Shown: positions 26,286-35,034, counted from the first letter of the stretch. The stretch is DNA of 64,000 nucleotides from Achromobacter spanius (GCF_003994415.1 NZ_CP034689.1:558001-622000); one strand, 5' to 3'. A program made the numbers and translations. Notes: generated by a model not told the origin, from the sequence alone.

Positions 26286-27630
26286 AGATATCTCCTTTCA
26301 AGGTGGCCGAGAACGCGCTCGCCGCAAGCCCGGGTGCTGAGTCCGGCTGATAACGCACATGAAGCTGCGTTATCTGGGTGGTCGTCGGTAAGGCCAGGCC
26401 ATAGAGCGAGCGCAGGGGCGCATTGACCACCAGCGCGCGGCTGGCGGGTAGCTTCGTGCCCTGTGGCATCGGCACAGGTTCTTCCAGTCCGTTGGGCAAC
26501 TTGATGTTGGGTACGATGACCTGCACGTTTGCCGGCTTTGACAACGTGAAGTCTTGCAAGGCAGGTCGGAGCGCTTGCCAGCTGGGCTCCCACGCGGTCT
26601 GGATATCAATGGCGGTGGGAAGGTCCAGCAAGGGCATCGTTCGCGCGAAGAGCACCTGGGGAAGTGGCCATGTTGCGGTGGCCGTATCCAAATCCGGATG
26701 GGTGATGCGGAACGATTCGGCCAGCGCCGCTCGCAGCGTATGGTTGTCAGCCAAACGGGTACGGCGGTATGTGGCGGTGCACGAACCGACGCCGGGGCGG
26801 CAGTCGACTTCTGTCAGCCGCCACCGCCCAGGTTCTACCGGGACTGTGAGGACGGCATTGAGAAGGTCGGCCAGACCCGTGCTGCCTTGGGTCTTGACTG
26901 ACTTCGCCCAGGTACCTATGGCGTTGTTCCACAGTGCAGTGGCGTCGAACTGCGGTTGTGCGGCCTCAGCCAACGCCTGACGTCGTGCCTGTCGTTCGTC
27001 CCACCAACTGGACCCGTAGTCCCAAGCCTCATAGGCGAGGACCGCAGCGATGAACACCCACCATATGGGCGACACCATGGAAAGTCTGAAGGAAGCCCTG
27101 CGCAGAGCCGACTGAGCATTTACATGCGCAGTGAGCTGTTGCAAAGAGAACAGGCGCGCTTGCGTGATGTAGTTGCTGTGCAGCTGGTGCTCACGGTAGC
27201 GCGCAGTCAGTTCTTCGACGGAGTTAGTTGCGGTCGCTTGGTCGGGGAAAATTGTATCGCCGCCCGTCTGCACCACCCCGTCGATGACCACCGCCAACCA
27301 TACGGATTGATCGGGTAGCGTGCATACAACGATGTGCGTGCCATGTCGATGCATCTGTGCAAAAGCAGCGGCGCCAGAGAAAAGCGTTGCTCGGCCCTTT
27401 GCGCGTGTTTCGCTTCCTTTGGCTGCCAACAAGCCTACCGAGGAACTGCGAGCATCGCTTTGCACAAAGTGCGTTGCCCGTGCCTTTCTGGCGGTCTTAA
27501 GGGCAATCTTTTCCAGGTCTTCGCCAAGGACTGTGCGCCACTTGAGCCCGAGGACAAGTTGATTCGGCGAGCCCGGTATCGCGACGAGCTTGAAGCTCGT
27601 GCGCCGAGCGACTTTCTGTCGCGTTGCCAC
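26269..27630 (-). CDS. pilO: PilO pilus assembly protein
   Basis: This 453-residue bitopic inner-membrane protein has a cytoplasmic N-terminal domain (about 1-185), one membrane segment near 187-205 (PIWWVFIAAVLAYEAW) and a periplasmic C-terminal domain. It resembles PilO of R64 (pilin accessory family). The start is GTG at 27630, 2 nt after the pilN stop. Probably links the motor to the secretin PilN. Confidence 0.82.
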   Translation of the reverse strand: MATRQKVARRTSFKLVAIPGSPNQLVLGLKWRTVLGEDLEKIALKTARKARATHFVQSDARSSSVGLLAAKGSETRAKGRATLFSGAAAFAQMHRHGTHIVVCTLPDQSVWLAVVIDGVVQTGGDTIFPDQATATNSVEELTARYREHQLHSNYITQARLFSLQQLTAHVNAQSALRRASFRLSMVSPIWWVFIAAVLAYEAWDYGSSWWDERQARRQALAEAAQPQFDATALWNNAIGTWAKSVKTQGSTGLADLLNAVLTVPVEPGRWRLTEVDCRPGVGSCTATYRRTRLADNHTLRAALAESFRITHPDLDTATATWPLPQVLFARTMPLLDLPTAIDIQTAWEPSWQALRPALQDFTLSKPANVQVIVPNIKLPNGLEEPVPMPQGTKLPASRALVVNAPLRSLYGLALPTTTQITQLHVRYQPDSAPGLAASAFSATLKGDIYVLAP

Positions 27631-27632
27631 GG

Positions 27633-29324
27633 TCAGAATCCTTCCTCTGGAATTGCGGTTACGAGCACCACTGTCAGCAGTTGCTGCTCTTGCGAGGCGT
27701 CAGACCCACCCAAGAGCATTGGCGCCTTGTCGTCGAGACGGCGGCGGGTCGAACTGTCGGCAAATTGTTGATACCCGCCAATGACCACTTGCTCACCAGG
27801 GCGAACCATCACCTGCTGTACGCGTCCTTGGCCACCGATGTTGGTCTGCTGCACGAACGACTGATCATCGCGCGACCCCACCGGCTCCTTTTTCATTTCG
27901 ATGAGTCGGGTGTCGTCGTAGGCAATCGTCAAGAGCACCTGGCCGTCGTCCTGCGCATCGGGCACGACGGTGAGGAAGGTGCCGACCGTCTTTTCGTCTT
28001 GCGTGACCGTGACCGTCGGCGCCGAGCTGTCGGACGTGCTCTGGGTTTGTTGCAGATCCTTGATGTACTGGAAGGTGTTGCGCGTGTCGTACTTGGCGGG
28101 TCGACGGTTCTGCGAAAGAAGCGGAATGCTCTTGTGATTGACGATCGACCCGAGCTGCGAAAGTGCGCTCAGTGCGATGTTGGTGCCGGCGAAGGGGCCA
28201 CTGCCCACTGATGCGCCCACGCTGCCCGCCGCTTTGGCCGTGTCCAGCAAGGGACCGACGCCAATTGCCGATGCAGTGTTTTCGCGCCCAAGGCTGTTGA
28301 AAAGAATCTTCCAGTCGATGCTTCCTTGATTGAGTAGATCGCGTTGGACCGTGATTTCTTCGAAGACGAGCCGCACGCGGCGTGTCATCTGGCGGTTCTC
28401 AGCGTCCAGAAATTCGCCGATCCGGTCCTGCGCGTCCTTTGTATCAGTGACGACGATGGTGTTGGCCGCGCCGTCCGCCGACTTGATCACGCCTGCGCGA
28501 CTGAGGAATTGACTGACCTTGGTGACGACCGCCGCCAGTTCGCGGGCTTCTTCTTTAGAACTGCTGGTCGACTTGTCCGCGAGCGTCGAATTGGCCGACT
28601 TGATATCGCGTTGAAGGTTCTCTTCAGCTGCCTGGGTCGGCGTGCGCACGACGTAGCTTTTCGTCTCCGTGCGATAGAAGCGAAGCGCACCGATTTTTTC
28701 GTCGTAGCGCCAGTAGACGCCCAACCGCAGTGCAATCGAGTCCAGTACGGAGGCGAGGGGTGCTTGGCCTGGGGGCAGGGGGGCCATCTTCGTGCGAGCA
28801 ACGCCTTGGGGCAGGACGGGGCCTGCGATCCGGTCGACGGCAACTCCGGGTACGAGAGCTGGAACCAGCGTGTCCGCCGTTGCGGCAGCAAAGTTCGCAC
28901 TTGCTGTAGCAACACTCTGTTCGACCGCCAGGCGCGGAAGGAAATACTCCGCTGGCAGCATAGCGTCGGCAGACACGTGGGTCAGGATTCCGGTTGCGAG
29001 TTGGATGCGGTCGGCAAGGGTTTTGAGGTCGGCCGCGCTGTTTTCGAACAACAGCGTCGTATTGACGTTGGCGCGAAGCGCCGGCGGCAGGGTGACATCG
29101 CGGGCAAGCGGTTGGGGCCGGCCTGCGATCCAAGGCAGTTCTACGACCTGGCCTTTGGCCCGGTCGGTGTCGCCTGCCATGCCCTTGAAGGCGTCCATAG
29201 CGAACGCGCCCTTTGAGCCTTCGTGGTCAGCACGGGTGCTGACTCGGTCTGTCGATTGGAGCGCGGAGCAGCCCGAGAGCGCTGCAAGCGTCAGTGCGGC
29301 CGCTACAGTGCGGTATGCAGTCAT
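27633..29324 (-). CDS. pilN: PilN outer-membrane secretin lipoprotein
   Basis: This 563-residue protein has a lipoprotein signal peptide (lipobox LSGC at about 17-20). Its N-terminal repeats and C-terminal secretin domain (about 380-560, including VTQDEKTVGTFLTVVP and the typical VMVRPGEQVVIGGYQ) match the R64 PilN outer-membrane channel of the thin pilus. It starts 24 nt after pilL. Confidence 0.9.
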   Translation of the reverse strand: MTAYRTVAAALTLAALSGCSALQSTDRVSTRADHEGSKGAFAMDAFKGMAGDTDRAKGQVVELPWIAGRPQPLARDVTLPPALRANVNTTLLFENSAADLKTLADRIQLATGILTHVSADAMLPAEYFLPRLAVEQSVATASANFAAATADTLVPALVPGVAVDRIAGPVLPQGVARTKMAPLPPGQAPLASVLDSIALRLGVYWRYDEKIGALRFYRTETKSYVVRTPTQAAEENLQRDIKSANSTLADKSTSSSKEEARELAAVVTKVSQFLSRAGVIKSADGAANTIVVTDTKDAQDRIGEFLDAENRQMTRRVRLVFEEITVQRDLLNQGSIDWKILFNSLGRENTASAIGVGPLLDTAKAAGSVGASVGSGPFAGTNIALSALSQLGSIVNHKSIPLLSQNRRPAKYDTRNTFQYIKDLQQTQSTSDSSAPTVTVTQDEKTVGTFLTVVPDAQDDGQVLLTIAYDDTRLIEMKKEPVGSRDDQSFVQQTNIGGQGRVQQVMVRPGEQVVIGGYQQFADSSTRRRLDDKAPMLLGGSDASQEQQLLTVVLVTAIPEEGF

Positions 29325-29348
29325 GGGTATTCCTGGTCAACGCCACGG

Positions 29349-30089
29349 CTAGGATTGCGTGGCTGGGGATCGGTTGCAGCTGCGGGTGAAGGGCAACATG
29401 CGCAGGACGCGGTTGCCGTAGAAGCAGGGGCGGATGGGCGATTCGCTCATCGCGACCGCCTGGGACAGCGCCTGAGTGGCCTCCCGGAAGGAGGCCACCT
29501 CGAACTCGGCCGGAGCCTGTATCGGTATGTCGAAATTCAGTTCCCACTGGTCCGGCCCAAACGTCCAGTTGGCGTCGGACGCCCAGCGCACGAGCGCTTG
29601 GCGGACCGTCCCGTCCTGCGGGCTAATGCGCCAAATTTGCTTGGGCGGTTCCACGATCTCGGGTTCTGCTACAGCCGGCGTCGGTGTGGCATCGACAGTC
29701 ACGACTTGCGCGGGAGTCGCCGCAGTCAGCGCGCCAGTTGCGTCAGCTGGCGGTGGCTGCAAGGCCACTTCGGATGCCGGCGACTTCATTTCCGCCTGGG
29801 CGGTGGGGTTCGCGCTCGTTGTTGGAAGCTCTCCACTGCCGGAAGCCAATGTGGACTGGGCGGAAGGCGTGGTTTCAGCGATCGGCGGCGCGTCGGGCAC
29901 CGGGATGGGCGGAATGGGCGCGGAAGCGACCATCGACGGCGATTTACCCGGTAGAACACTGCGTGGATCTACTCGATTAATCAACACGCGACCGGAATCG
30001 GACGGGGCTGGAGGCGCGGGCGGTACGAAACCGCAGGCCGAAAGGAGGCAGGCCACCGATATAACGGCGGCCATGAGGGGGACTTGCAT
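29349..30089 (-). CDS. pilL: PilL lipoprotein with C-terminal TcpQ-like domain
   Basis: This 246-residue lipoprotein (lipobox LSAC at about 16-19) has a long Pro/Ala/Ser/Thr spacer (about 25-165) and a C-terminal TcpQ-type domain (about 170-240: WELNFDIPI, ATQALSQAV, FYGNRVLRML) that in related systems helps the secretin. The ATG at 30089 has GGAG at good spacing and gives a clean lipoprotein signal; the longer frame from 30188 does not. First gene of the recognisable pil set. Confidence 0.82.
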   Translation of the reverse strand: MQVPLMAAVISVACLLSACGFVPPAPPAPSDSGRVLINRVDPRSVLPGKSPSMVASAPIPPIPVPDAPPIAETTPSAQSTLASGSGELPTTSANPTAQAEMKSPASEVALQPPPADATGALTAATPAQVVTVDATPTPAVAEPEIVEPPKQIWRISPQDGTVRQALVRWASDANWTFGPDQWELNFDIPIQAPAEFEVASFREATQALSQAVAMSESPIRPCFYGNRVLRMLPFTRSCNRSPATQS

Positions 30090-30129
30090 GGGTAGCTCCA
30101 GAGAAGATGCGGCCGGAATGGCCGGGGTG

Positions 30130-30477
30130 TTATTCCGGCAGATCACGGCCCTGGGCCGGTGTCCACGGCGGGATACCTTGACGCTCAAGTTCGAGATGCA
30201 CGGCTCGCATATCGCCGGGGGAACAATGGCGACGCGATAGCAGCAGCAGTTCTAAGACGATGGGGAGCATCGGGGCTGCTTCGGCGCCGTTGGCTCCGGT
30301 GTCCATCAATGTGAGCCGAAGTTGAGCAACGTGTTCGGCGACCTGGTCGTCGACTTCAAGTCGATCCCGCAGAAAAGCCGAAAGTGTCATGCCCCTATCT
30401 GCGGCGGCGCTTTCGTAGCGTCTGTAGGCGGCGTCCGAAAGGCGGAAACTAACTGGACGCTCAAGCAGCGAGCGCAT
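30130..30477 (-). CDS. Ribbon-helix-helix-type DNA-binding protein
   Basis: This 115-residue protein's N-terminus (RPVSFRLSDAAYRRYESAAA then GMTLSAFLRDRLEV, about 7-50) fits a ribbon-helix-helix fold of the mobilisation-accessory/MetJ-Arc type, followed by helices. It starts at the ATG at 30477, within the end of the next gene upstream. It may repress the pil operon or act as a relaxosome accessory factor, as TrwA does in R388. Neither is proven; position at the head of the leftward run supports a regulatory role. Confidence 0.65.
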   Translation of the reverse strand: MRSLLERPVSFRLSDAAYRRYESAAADRGMTLSAFLRDRLEVDDQVAEHVAQLRLTLMDTGANGAEAAPMLPIVLELLLLSRRHCSPGDMRAVHLELERQGIPPWTPAQGRDLPE

Positions 30478-30751
30478 GGAAACGTGCTTCTTCAACGACG
30501 ATGTGGCCGATGGCTTCGGCGAATGCCTGCTTGAATGCGTCCCGGCGAATCCTGCGTTCGAGGGCGGAGTCAGGTTTGTCTTTGCAATGGTCCCGGAACT
30601 GTTGATCACGGTATTTGGCGGGACTCAAGTCTGGGGCCGTCTCGAACCAGGTTCGAGCAGCGTGGCGGGCGGCACGTGCAGTCGAAGGGAACTCGAAGGA
30701 CGCGTGGTGCCCGCGGGACGCGATTGCGTCCGCAGGTTGTATGGACCTCAT
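30461..30751 (-). CDS. Small hypothetical protein at the element end
   Basis: This 96-residue, Ala/Arg-rich, predicted soluble helical protein has a good AGGAAAG ribosome-binding site before the ATG at 30751, and a 17-nt overlap with the ribbon-helix-helix gene. It is the first gene inside the right end of the mobile element. I recognise no domain. Confidence 0.6.
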   Translation of the reverse strand: MRSIQPADAIASRGHHASFEFPSTARAARHAARTWFETAPDLSPAKYRDQQFRDHCKDKPDSALERRIRRDAFKQAFAEAIGHIVVEEARFHALAA

Positions 30752-30931
30752 AGGGGAGCTTTCCTGAATGGCTGAGCGCGAACCTCGAGGGAGGCTGGCG
30801 ACGCTTGGGGCAGGGAAATGCCCCGAGGGTGGTTGGGTCCGTTTTTGGGACCAGGACCGCGAATTAGTGCAACTCTATGCGCCCAACATGTAGGCAACGC
30901 CGGGGAAGTTCTGCGTTAAATGTCGCTAATT
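30752..30931. promoter_or_regulatory. Non-coding end region of the element with a strong hairpin
   Basis: No gene is seen. A 9-bp stem (CTTGGGGCA with TGCCCCGAG, one G-T pair, 6-nt loop) lies at 30804-30827, and a GGTCC/GGACC pair follows around 30835-30855. The promoter of the long leftward run should lie here. The palindromes may be sites for integrase/excisionase or a repressor. Confidence 0.4.
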
Positions 30932-30968
30932 GGTGCGCTCACAGATTCGATTCCTGTCGGGCGCACCA
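30932..30968 (+). other. Displaced tRNA 3' end, probable attachment site at the right end of the element
   Basis: Positions 30941-30968 read as the T-arm, acceptor 3' strand and CCA of a tRNA: TTCGATT loop, CCTGT, CGGGCGC, A, CCA. The acceptor sequence fits a tRNA beginning GCGCCCG, as many tRNA-Arg do. No 5' half is present, and the T-stem has an A-C mismatch, so it is not a functional tRNA. The element sequence just before it (GGTGCGC at 30932-30938) is complementary to the acceptor 3' strand. Gene density, strand and base composition change here, so this is the likely junction with the chromosome. Confidence 0.7.
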
Positions 30969-31025
30969 CACATCATGCAGTGACGAGCAATACCTGATGC
31001 AGAACGACGTGGCATAGAAAGTCGA

Positions 31026-31055
31026 ATCCCGGATTCGATATTCGAAACCCGGGAT
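31026..31055. repeat. Hairpin next to the element junction
   Basis: ATCCCGG-a-TTCGA, a 3-nt loop, then TCGAA-ac-CCGGGAT form a 12-bp interrupted stem in the 230-bp gap between the tRNA remnant and the small chromosomal gene. It may end transcription of that leftward gene. Nearby, short copies of ACATCAG recur three times (about 31,052-31,105). No protein-coding potential is seen in 30,969-31,198. Confidence 0.45.
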
Positions 31056-31198
31056 CCATCAGCGTGTACACATCAGCGTCTGCGCACCAACGTCTACACA
31101 TCAGGGTGGCCATCCAGTCATACGGCCATCAAGCTCCCTGAATATCAAACCCCCTGGATTTGAAATTCGCTTCAATACGCGCGGCGGCTTTGTTGCGT

Positions 31199-31444
31199 TC
31201 AATCATCCAGCGACGGCACCGTGCCGATCTGCGTCAGGATGCGCGGCGATTCCATGTCGCCGGTTTCTTTGTCGATCCATACTTCATAAGCGGCCACGCC
31301 CGCGAATTTGGAAGCCATGGAATTGGCGATTCGGATGGCGCCGAATTCGCTGCTGGCTGGACGGATCTCCCCAGGGGCCACGCCGTTGGCGGCGGCGCGA
31401 TAGGGCACGACGATGTACTGAACAAGATGAGCGGCTTCTGACAC
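31199..31444 (-). CDS. Small conserved hypothetical protein
   Basis: This 81-residue protein starts at GTG (31444), preceded by GGGAGAA, then SEAAHLVQYIVVPYRAAANG. It contains FAGVAAYEVWIDKETGDMESPR, suggesting a small alpha/beta fold, and has no export signal. It is divergent from the gentisate operon and shares a palindrome-rich 199-bp region with it. I recognise no family. Confidence 0.6.
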   Translation of the reverse strand: MSEAAHLVQYIVVPYRAAANGVAPGEIRPASSEFGAIRIANSMASKFAGVAAYEVWIDKETGDMESPRILTQIGTVPSLDD

Positions 31445-31495
31445 AGGTTTCTCCCTGGATGACAGGTTTTTGGGCGAGCGAAATGTATCACGTCG

Positions 31496-31613
31496 TACTG
31501 TGTTTTTGTACAGTATTTTGAAGCGTCGCACCAACTAATTCTTGCTTGGCGGGAAAACCCCTAGCGGGCAATCGTTGCCCGAAATTCCGCTCGCCTCTAT
31601 TATTTTCGAAAAT
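31496..31613. promoter_or_regulatory. Three palindromes upstream of the gentisate operon
   Basis: TACTGT-N8-ACAGTA lies at 31496-31515. CGGGCAA-TCG-TTGCCCG lies at 31565-31581. A 12-bp palindrome ATTTTCGAAAAT lies at 31602-31613, ending 30 nt before the dioxygenase start. They lie in the only AT-rich non-coding gap before the operon. One is a likely operator for the operon's GntR-family regulator; which is not decidable by eye. Confidence 0.5.
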
Positions 31614-31643
31614 CTTCACGGTTTTATAAAAAAGAGGCAAGGG

Positions 31644-32768
31644 ATGGAAGCGAACCGGTACGACGCCTATCGCGAGGACACCGCAGGCCGCGCCAACGTG
31701 GCGGACTCGCCCGAACGCATCGCCTATTACCAGGAGCTGGCGCGCCTGGAAACCGGCGCCTTGTGGACCGTGGCGAACAAGATTGAACCCTGGGCGCCGC
31801 GTTCGGCGTCGGTGCCAGTGGTGTGGCGCTACCAGGACTTGCGCGCGCATGTGCTGCGATCGGCCGAACTGGTGTCGCCCGAGGAAGCGGGCCGCCGCGT
31901 GATCTACCTGAACAACCCCGGCCGGCGCGACGTGGCCGCCGCCGTGGGCTGGTTGTATTCCGGCTTGCAGGTGATGCAGCCGGGCGAACTGGCCTCGGCC
32001 CACAAACATTCGCATTCGGCGCTGCGCTTCATCATGGAAGGCCAGGGCGCCTACACCGTAGTGGATGGCCACAAGATGACGTTGGGCGCGAACGACTTCG
32101 TGCTGACGCCCAACGGCACCTGGCATGAGCACGGCGTGGCCGAAGACGGCACCACCTGCATCTGGCAGGACGGCCTGGACATTCCGCTGGTCAATGCCTT
32201 GGAAGCGGGCTTCTACGCCGTGCATCCCGACCTGAACCAGACCGTGACCCATCCGGTGGACGACACCAGCGCCGCCTGGGGCAACGCGGCCTTGCGCCCG
32301 CAAGTGTCGGGCTGGACCAAACCGTATTCGCCGCTGTTCAAGTACGAATGGGAGCCCACCTACGACGCCTTGCGCCGTTATGCGCGCACCACCGCCGGCA
32401 GCCCGTACGACGGCATCCTGCTTGACTACGTGAACCCCGCCACCGGCGGCTCGGTCATGCCGACCATCGGCGCCAGCATGCAATTGCTGCGCCCGGGCGA
32501 ACACACCAAGGCGCATCGCCACACGGGCAGCTTTATCTACCAGGTGGCCAAGGGCAGCGGCTTTTCCATCATCGACGGCAAACGTTATGACTGGACCGAA
32601 CGCGATATTTTCTGCGTGCCGTCCTGGGCCATCCACGAACACGCCAACCTGTCCAGCAACGACGACGCCTGCCTGTTCTGCTTCAACGACCTGCCCGTGA
32701 TGCGGTCGCTGGCGCTCTACCGCGAAGAAGCGCTCAAGGAAAACGACGGCCATCAAGTGCTGATCTAG
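31644..32768 (+). CDS. Gentisate 1,2-dioxygenase family (ring-cleaving bicupin)
   Basis: This 374-residue bicupin Fe(II) dioxygenase would open gentisate (2,5-dihydroxybenzoate) or a close analogue to maleylpyruvate. The first cupin has the metal-binding pattern H120, H122 and H161 (motifs SAHKHSHSALRF and GTWHEHG), at the positions used in gentisate/salicylate dioxygenases. The second cupin has TKAHRHTGSF and WAIHEHANL. The ATG at 31644 has AGAGG upstream; an in-frame earlier start lacks family similarity. The neighbouring FAA-hydrolase and importer support an aromatic catabolic operon. Substrates such as substituted gentisates or salicylate cannot be excluded. Confidence 0.88.
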   Translation: MEANRYDAYREDTAGRANVADSPERIAYYQELARLETGALWTVANKIEPWAPRSASVPVVWRYQDLRAHVLRSAELVSPEEAGRRVIYLNNPGRRDVAAAVGWLYSGLQVMQPGELASAHKHSHSALRFIMEGQGAYTVVDGHKMTLGANDFVLTPNGTWHEHGVAEDGTTCIWQDGLDIPLVNALEAGFYAVHPDLNQTVTHPVDDTSAAWGNAALRPQVSGWTKPYSPLFKYEWEPTYDALRRYARTTAGSPYDGILLDYVNPATGGSVMPTIGASMQLLRPGEHTKAHRHTGSFIYQVAKGSGFSIIDGKRYDWTERDIFCVPSWAIHEHANLSSNDDACLFCFNDLPVMRSLALYREEALKENDGHQVLI

Positions 32769-32882
32769 CACCGCCCCCCATTCGAATTTTTATCCGCCGC
32801 GCGGGGCTTGCTCGCGCGCCTGGCTCAACTCGTCCTGATTTAACTCTTCCTACTCAACTCGTCCTGAATCAATGGAGTTCCT

Positions 32883-33794
32883 ATGCGCTTGGTGACTTTT
32901 CGCGCTCATCCCACCGCTGCCGCGCGGCTTGGCGCGCTGGCCGAAGGCTATGTAATCGACCTGGCCCTGCTGGGCCGCGCCGGCGGCGTGGACCTGCCCG
33001 ACGACATGCTGGCGTTCATCGACTTAGGCCCGGTAGCCGTGGCGCAGGCCAGCCGCCTGATGGATGCCTACCGTGGCGCGTGGCCGGTGGGCACGGCGCT
33101 GCCGCAAGAAAACGTGAAGCTGCTGGCGCCCATTCCGCGTCCGCGCAAGAACATCTTCGGCATCGGCCTGAACTACGTTGAACACGTGGCGGAATCCAGT
33201 CGCACGCTGGATACCTCGGCCGACCTGCCCAAGCAGCCGGTGATCTTCTCCAAGCCGCCCACCACCGTGATCGGCCCGGGCGACGCCATCGAGCACAACG
33301 CCAAGATTACGCAGCAGCTGGACTGGGAAGTGGAGCTGGCGGTGATCATGGGCCGCCGTGCCTCGCGCGTGGCCGAGGCCGATGCGCTGTCCTACGTGTT
33401 CGGCTACAGCGTGATGCTGGACATGAGCGCACGCGACTGCCGTCGCGCCGGCCAGTGGATCTATTCCAAGGGCCAGGACACCTACGCGCCGTTCGGCCCG
33501 TGCATCGTCACCGCCGACGAAATCCCCGACCCGCAGGTGCTGGACTTGTGGCTCACCGTCAACGGCGAAAAGAAGCAGGGATCGAACACGCGCCACATGC
33601 TGTTCAAGGTGCCGTTCCTGATTGCGGACATCAGCGCCGGCATCACGCTGGAACCGGGCGACATCATCGCCACCGGCACGCCGGAAGGCGTGGGCGCGGG
33701 CCGCAAGCCGCAGGAATGGTTGTGGCCGGGCGATGTGGTGGTGGCGTGCGTGGAAGGCATCGGCACGCTGCGCCATCCGGTGGTGGCGGTCTAG
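32883..33794 (+). CDS. Fumarylacetoacetate-hydrolase-family enzyme (probable maleyl/fumarylpyruvate hydrolase)
   Basis: This 303-residue protein has the FAH fold with conserved GIGLNYVEH, DWEVELAVIMG (metal-binding acidic residues) and TGTPEGVG. Following a gentisate dioxygenase, it most likely cleaves the ring-opened product to pyruvate and fumarate or maleate. No maleylpyruvate isomerase is encoded in the operon, so direct hydrolysis of maleylpyruvate is the simpler reading. Separate ribosome-binding region in a 114-bp gap. Confidence 0.85.
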   Translation: MRLVTFRAHPTAAARLGALAEGYVIDLALLGRAGGVDLPDDMLAFIDLGPVAVAQASRLMDAYRGAWPVGTALPQENVKLLAPIPRPRKNIFGIGLNYVEHVAESSRTLDTSADLPKQPVIFSKPPTTVIGPGDAIEHNAKITQQLDWEVELAVIMGRRASRVAEADALSYVFGYSVMLDMSARDCRRAGQWIYSKGQDTYAPFGPCIVTADEIPDPQVLDLWLTVNGEKKQGSNTRHMLFKVPFLIADISAGITLEPGDIIATGTPEGVGAGRKPQEWLWPGDVVVACVEGIGTLRHPVVAV

Positions 33795-33840
33795 CTCAGG
33801 CCTGCCGCCAGGCGGGCAACGCAGTCTTCAAGGGGAAAAC

Positions 33841-35034
33841 ATGATCAAGAAACAGCATCTGGGCGGCGTGGCCGCCGCGTTGTCCGTCGCGCTGGGCGCG
33901 GCCTTTTCAACAAGCGCCGCGCGCGCCGCCGAGCCCGTCAAGATCGGCTTTATCGCCACCTTGTCCACGCCGGCCGGCTACATCGGCGAAGACGAGCGCG
34001 ATGCCTTCAACCTGGCCATCAAGGAAGGCGGCGGCAAGCTGGGCGGGGTTCCCGTGCAACTGGTCATCGAAGACGACGGCTTGAAGCCCGCCAACGCCAA
34101 GCAGGCCGCCGACCGCCTGGTGCAATCGGGCGTGAAGCTCTTTACCGGGGTGAACTTTTCCAACGTGCTGGCGGCCGTCGTGCCGGGCGTGGTGAAGTCA
34201 GGCGGGTTCTACGTCAGCCTGAATCCTGGCCCGTCGAACTTCGCGGGCGAAAAGTGCGACCCCAACTATTTCGTGGCGTCTTACCAGAACGACGCCTTCC
34301 ACACGGCGGGCGGCGTGGCGGCCAATGAACTGGGCTACAAGCGCGTGGTGCTGCTGGCGCCCAACTACCAGGCTGGCCGCGACGCCATCGAAGGGTTCAA
34401 GCGCACATACAAGGGCGAGGTGGTGGCCGAGATCTACACCAAGCTCGACCAGTCGGATTTTTCCGTGGAGCTGGCGCGCCTGCGTTCGCTGGCGCCTGAC
34501 GCCATCTACCAGTTTCATCCGGGCGGCACCGGCATCAACTTCGTCAAGCAGTATGCGGCGGCGGGCTTGAACAAGAGTATTCCCATGCTGATGCCCAGCT
34601 TCTCGATGGACGCGCGCATGATCCAGGCCACGGGCGATGCGTCCTTGGGTTCCTACACCACGGGCATCTGGTCGCAAGACTTCAACAACCCGCAGTCGCA
34701 GGCCTTCGTCAAAGCCTTCAAGGAAGCCTATGGCCGCGTGCCCACCGACTACGCCATGCAGGCTTACGACACCGCGCAGTTGATCGGCGTGGGTTTGAAG
34801 GCCACGGGTGGCGATCTGTCCAAGGCGGCGGAATTCCGCGCGGCGCTGCGCAAGCCCGGCTTCACGTCCTTGCGCGGCAACTTCAGCTTGAACACCAATC
34901 AGCATCCCATTCAAGACCTGTACCTGATGCGTATCGACAAGGACAGCGCAGGCGGCCTGGCGCCGCATCTGGTCCGCAAACTGGTGTCTGACGACAAGGA
35001 CGCCTACGCCCAATTCTGCAAGATGCCGTCATGA
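33841..35034 (+). CDS. ABC transporter substrate-binding protein (leucine/aromatic type)
   Basis: This 397-residue periplasmic protein has a signal peptide (about 1-28, ARA-AEPVK) and the Peripla_BP_6 fold of type I receptors (FIATLSTPAGYIGEDERDAF, ADRLVQSGVKLFTG). It would capture the substrate for the adjacent LivHMGF-type permease. The ATG at 33841 has AAGGGG upstream. In this operon the ligand is more likely an aromatic acid than leucine. It overlaps livH by 4 nt. Confidence 0.9.
   Translation: MIKKQHLGGVAAALSVALGAAFSTSAARAAEPVKIGFIATLSTPAGYIGEDERDAFNLAIKEGGGKLGGVPVQLVIEDDGLKPANAKQAADRLVQSGVKLFTGVNFSNVLAAVVPGVVKSGGFYVSLNPGPSNFAGEKCDPNYFVASYQNDAFHTAGGVAANELGYKRVVLLAPNYQAGRDAIEGFKRTYKGEVVAEIYTKLDQSDFSVELARLRSLAPDAIYQFHPGGTGINFVKQYAAAGLNKSIPMLMPSFSMDARMIQATGDASLGSYTTGIWSQDFNNPQSQAFVKAFKEAYGRVPTDYAMQAYDTAQLIGVGLKATGGDLSKAAEFRAALRKPGFTSLRGNFSLNTNQHPIQDLYLMRIDKDSAGGLAPHLVRKLVSDDKDAYAQFCKMPS

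Noticed and set aside
30880..30968. Possible complete tRNA or tmRNA ending at 30,968
   Set aside because: There is a GCGCCC and a CATGTAG-like string upstream, but no D-arm or anticodon arm can be folded and the T-stem has a mismatch. Only the 3' part is tRNA-like.
31488..32771. 427-codon open frame antisense to the dioxygenase
   Set aside because: Caused by high GC codon bias on the opposite strand; the sense frame has full cupin motifs.
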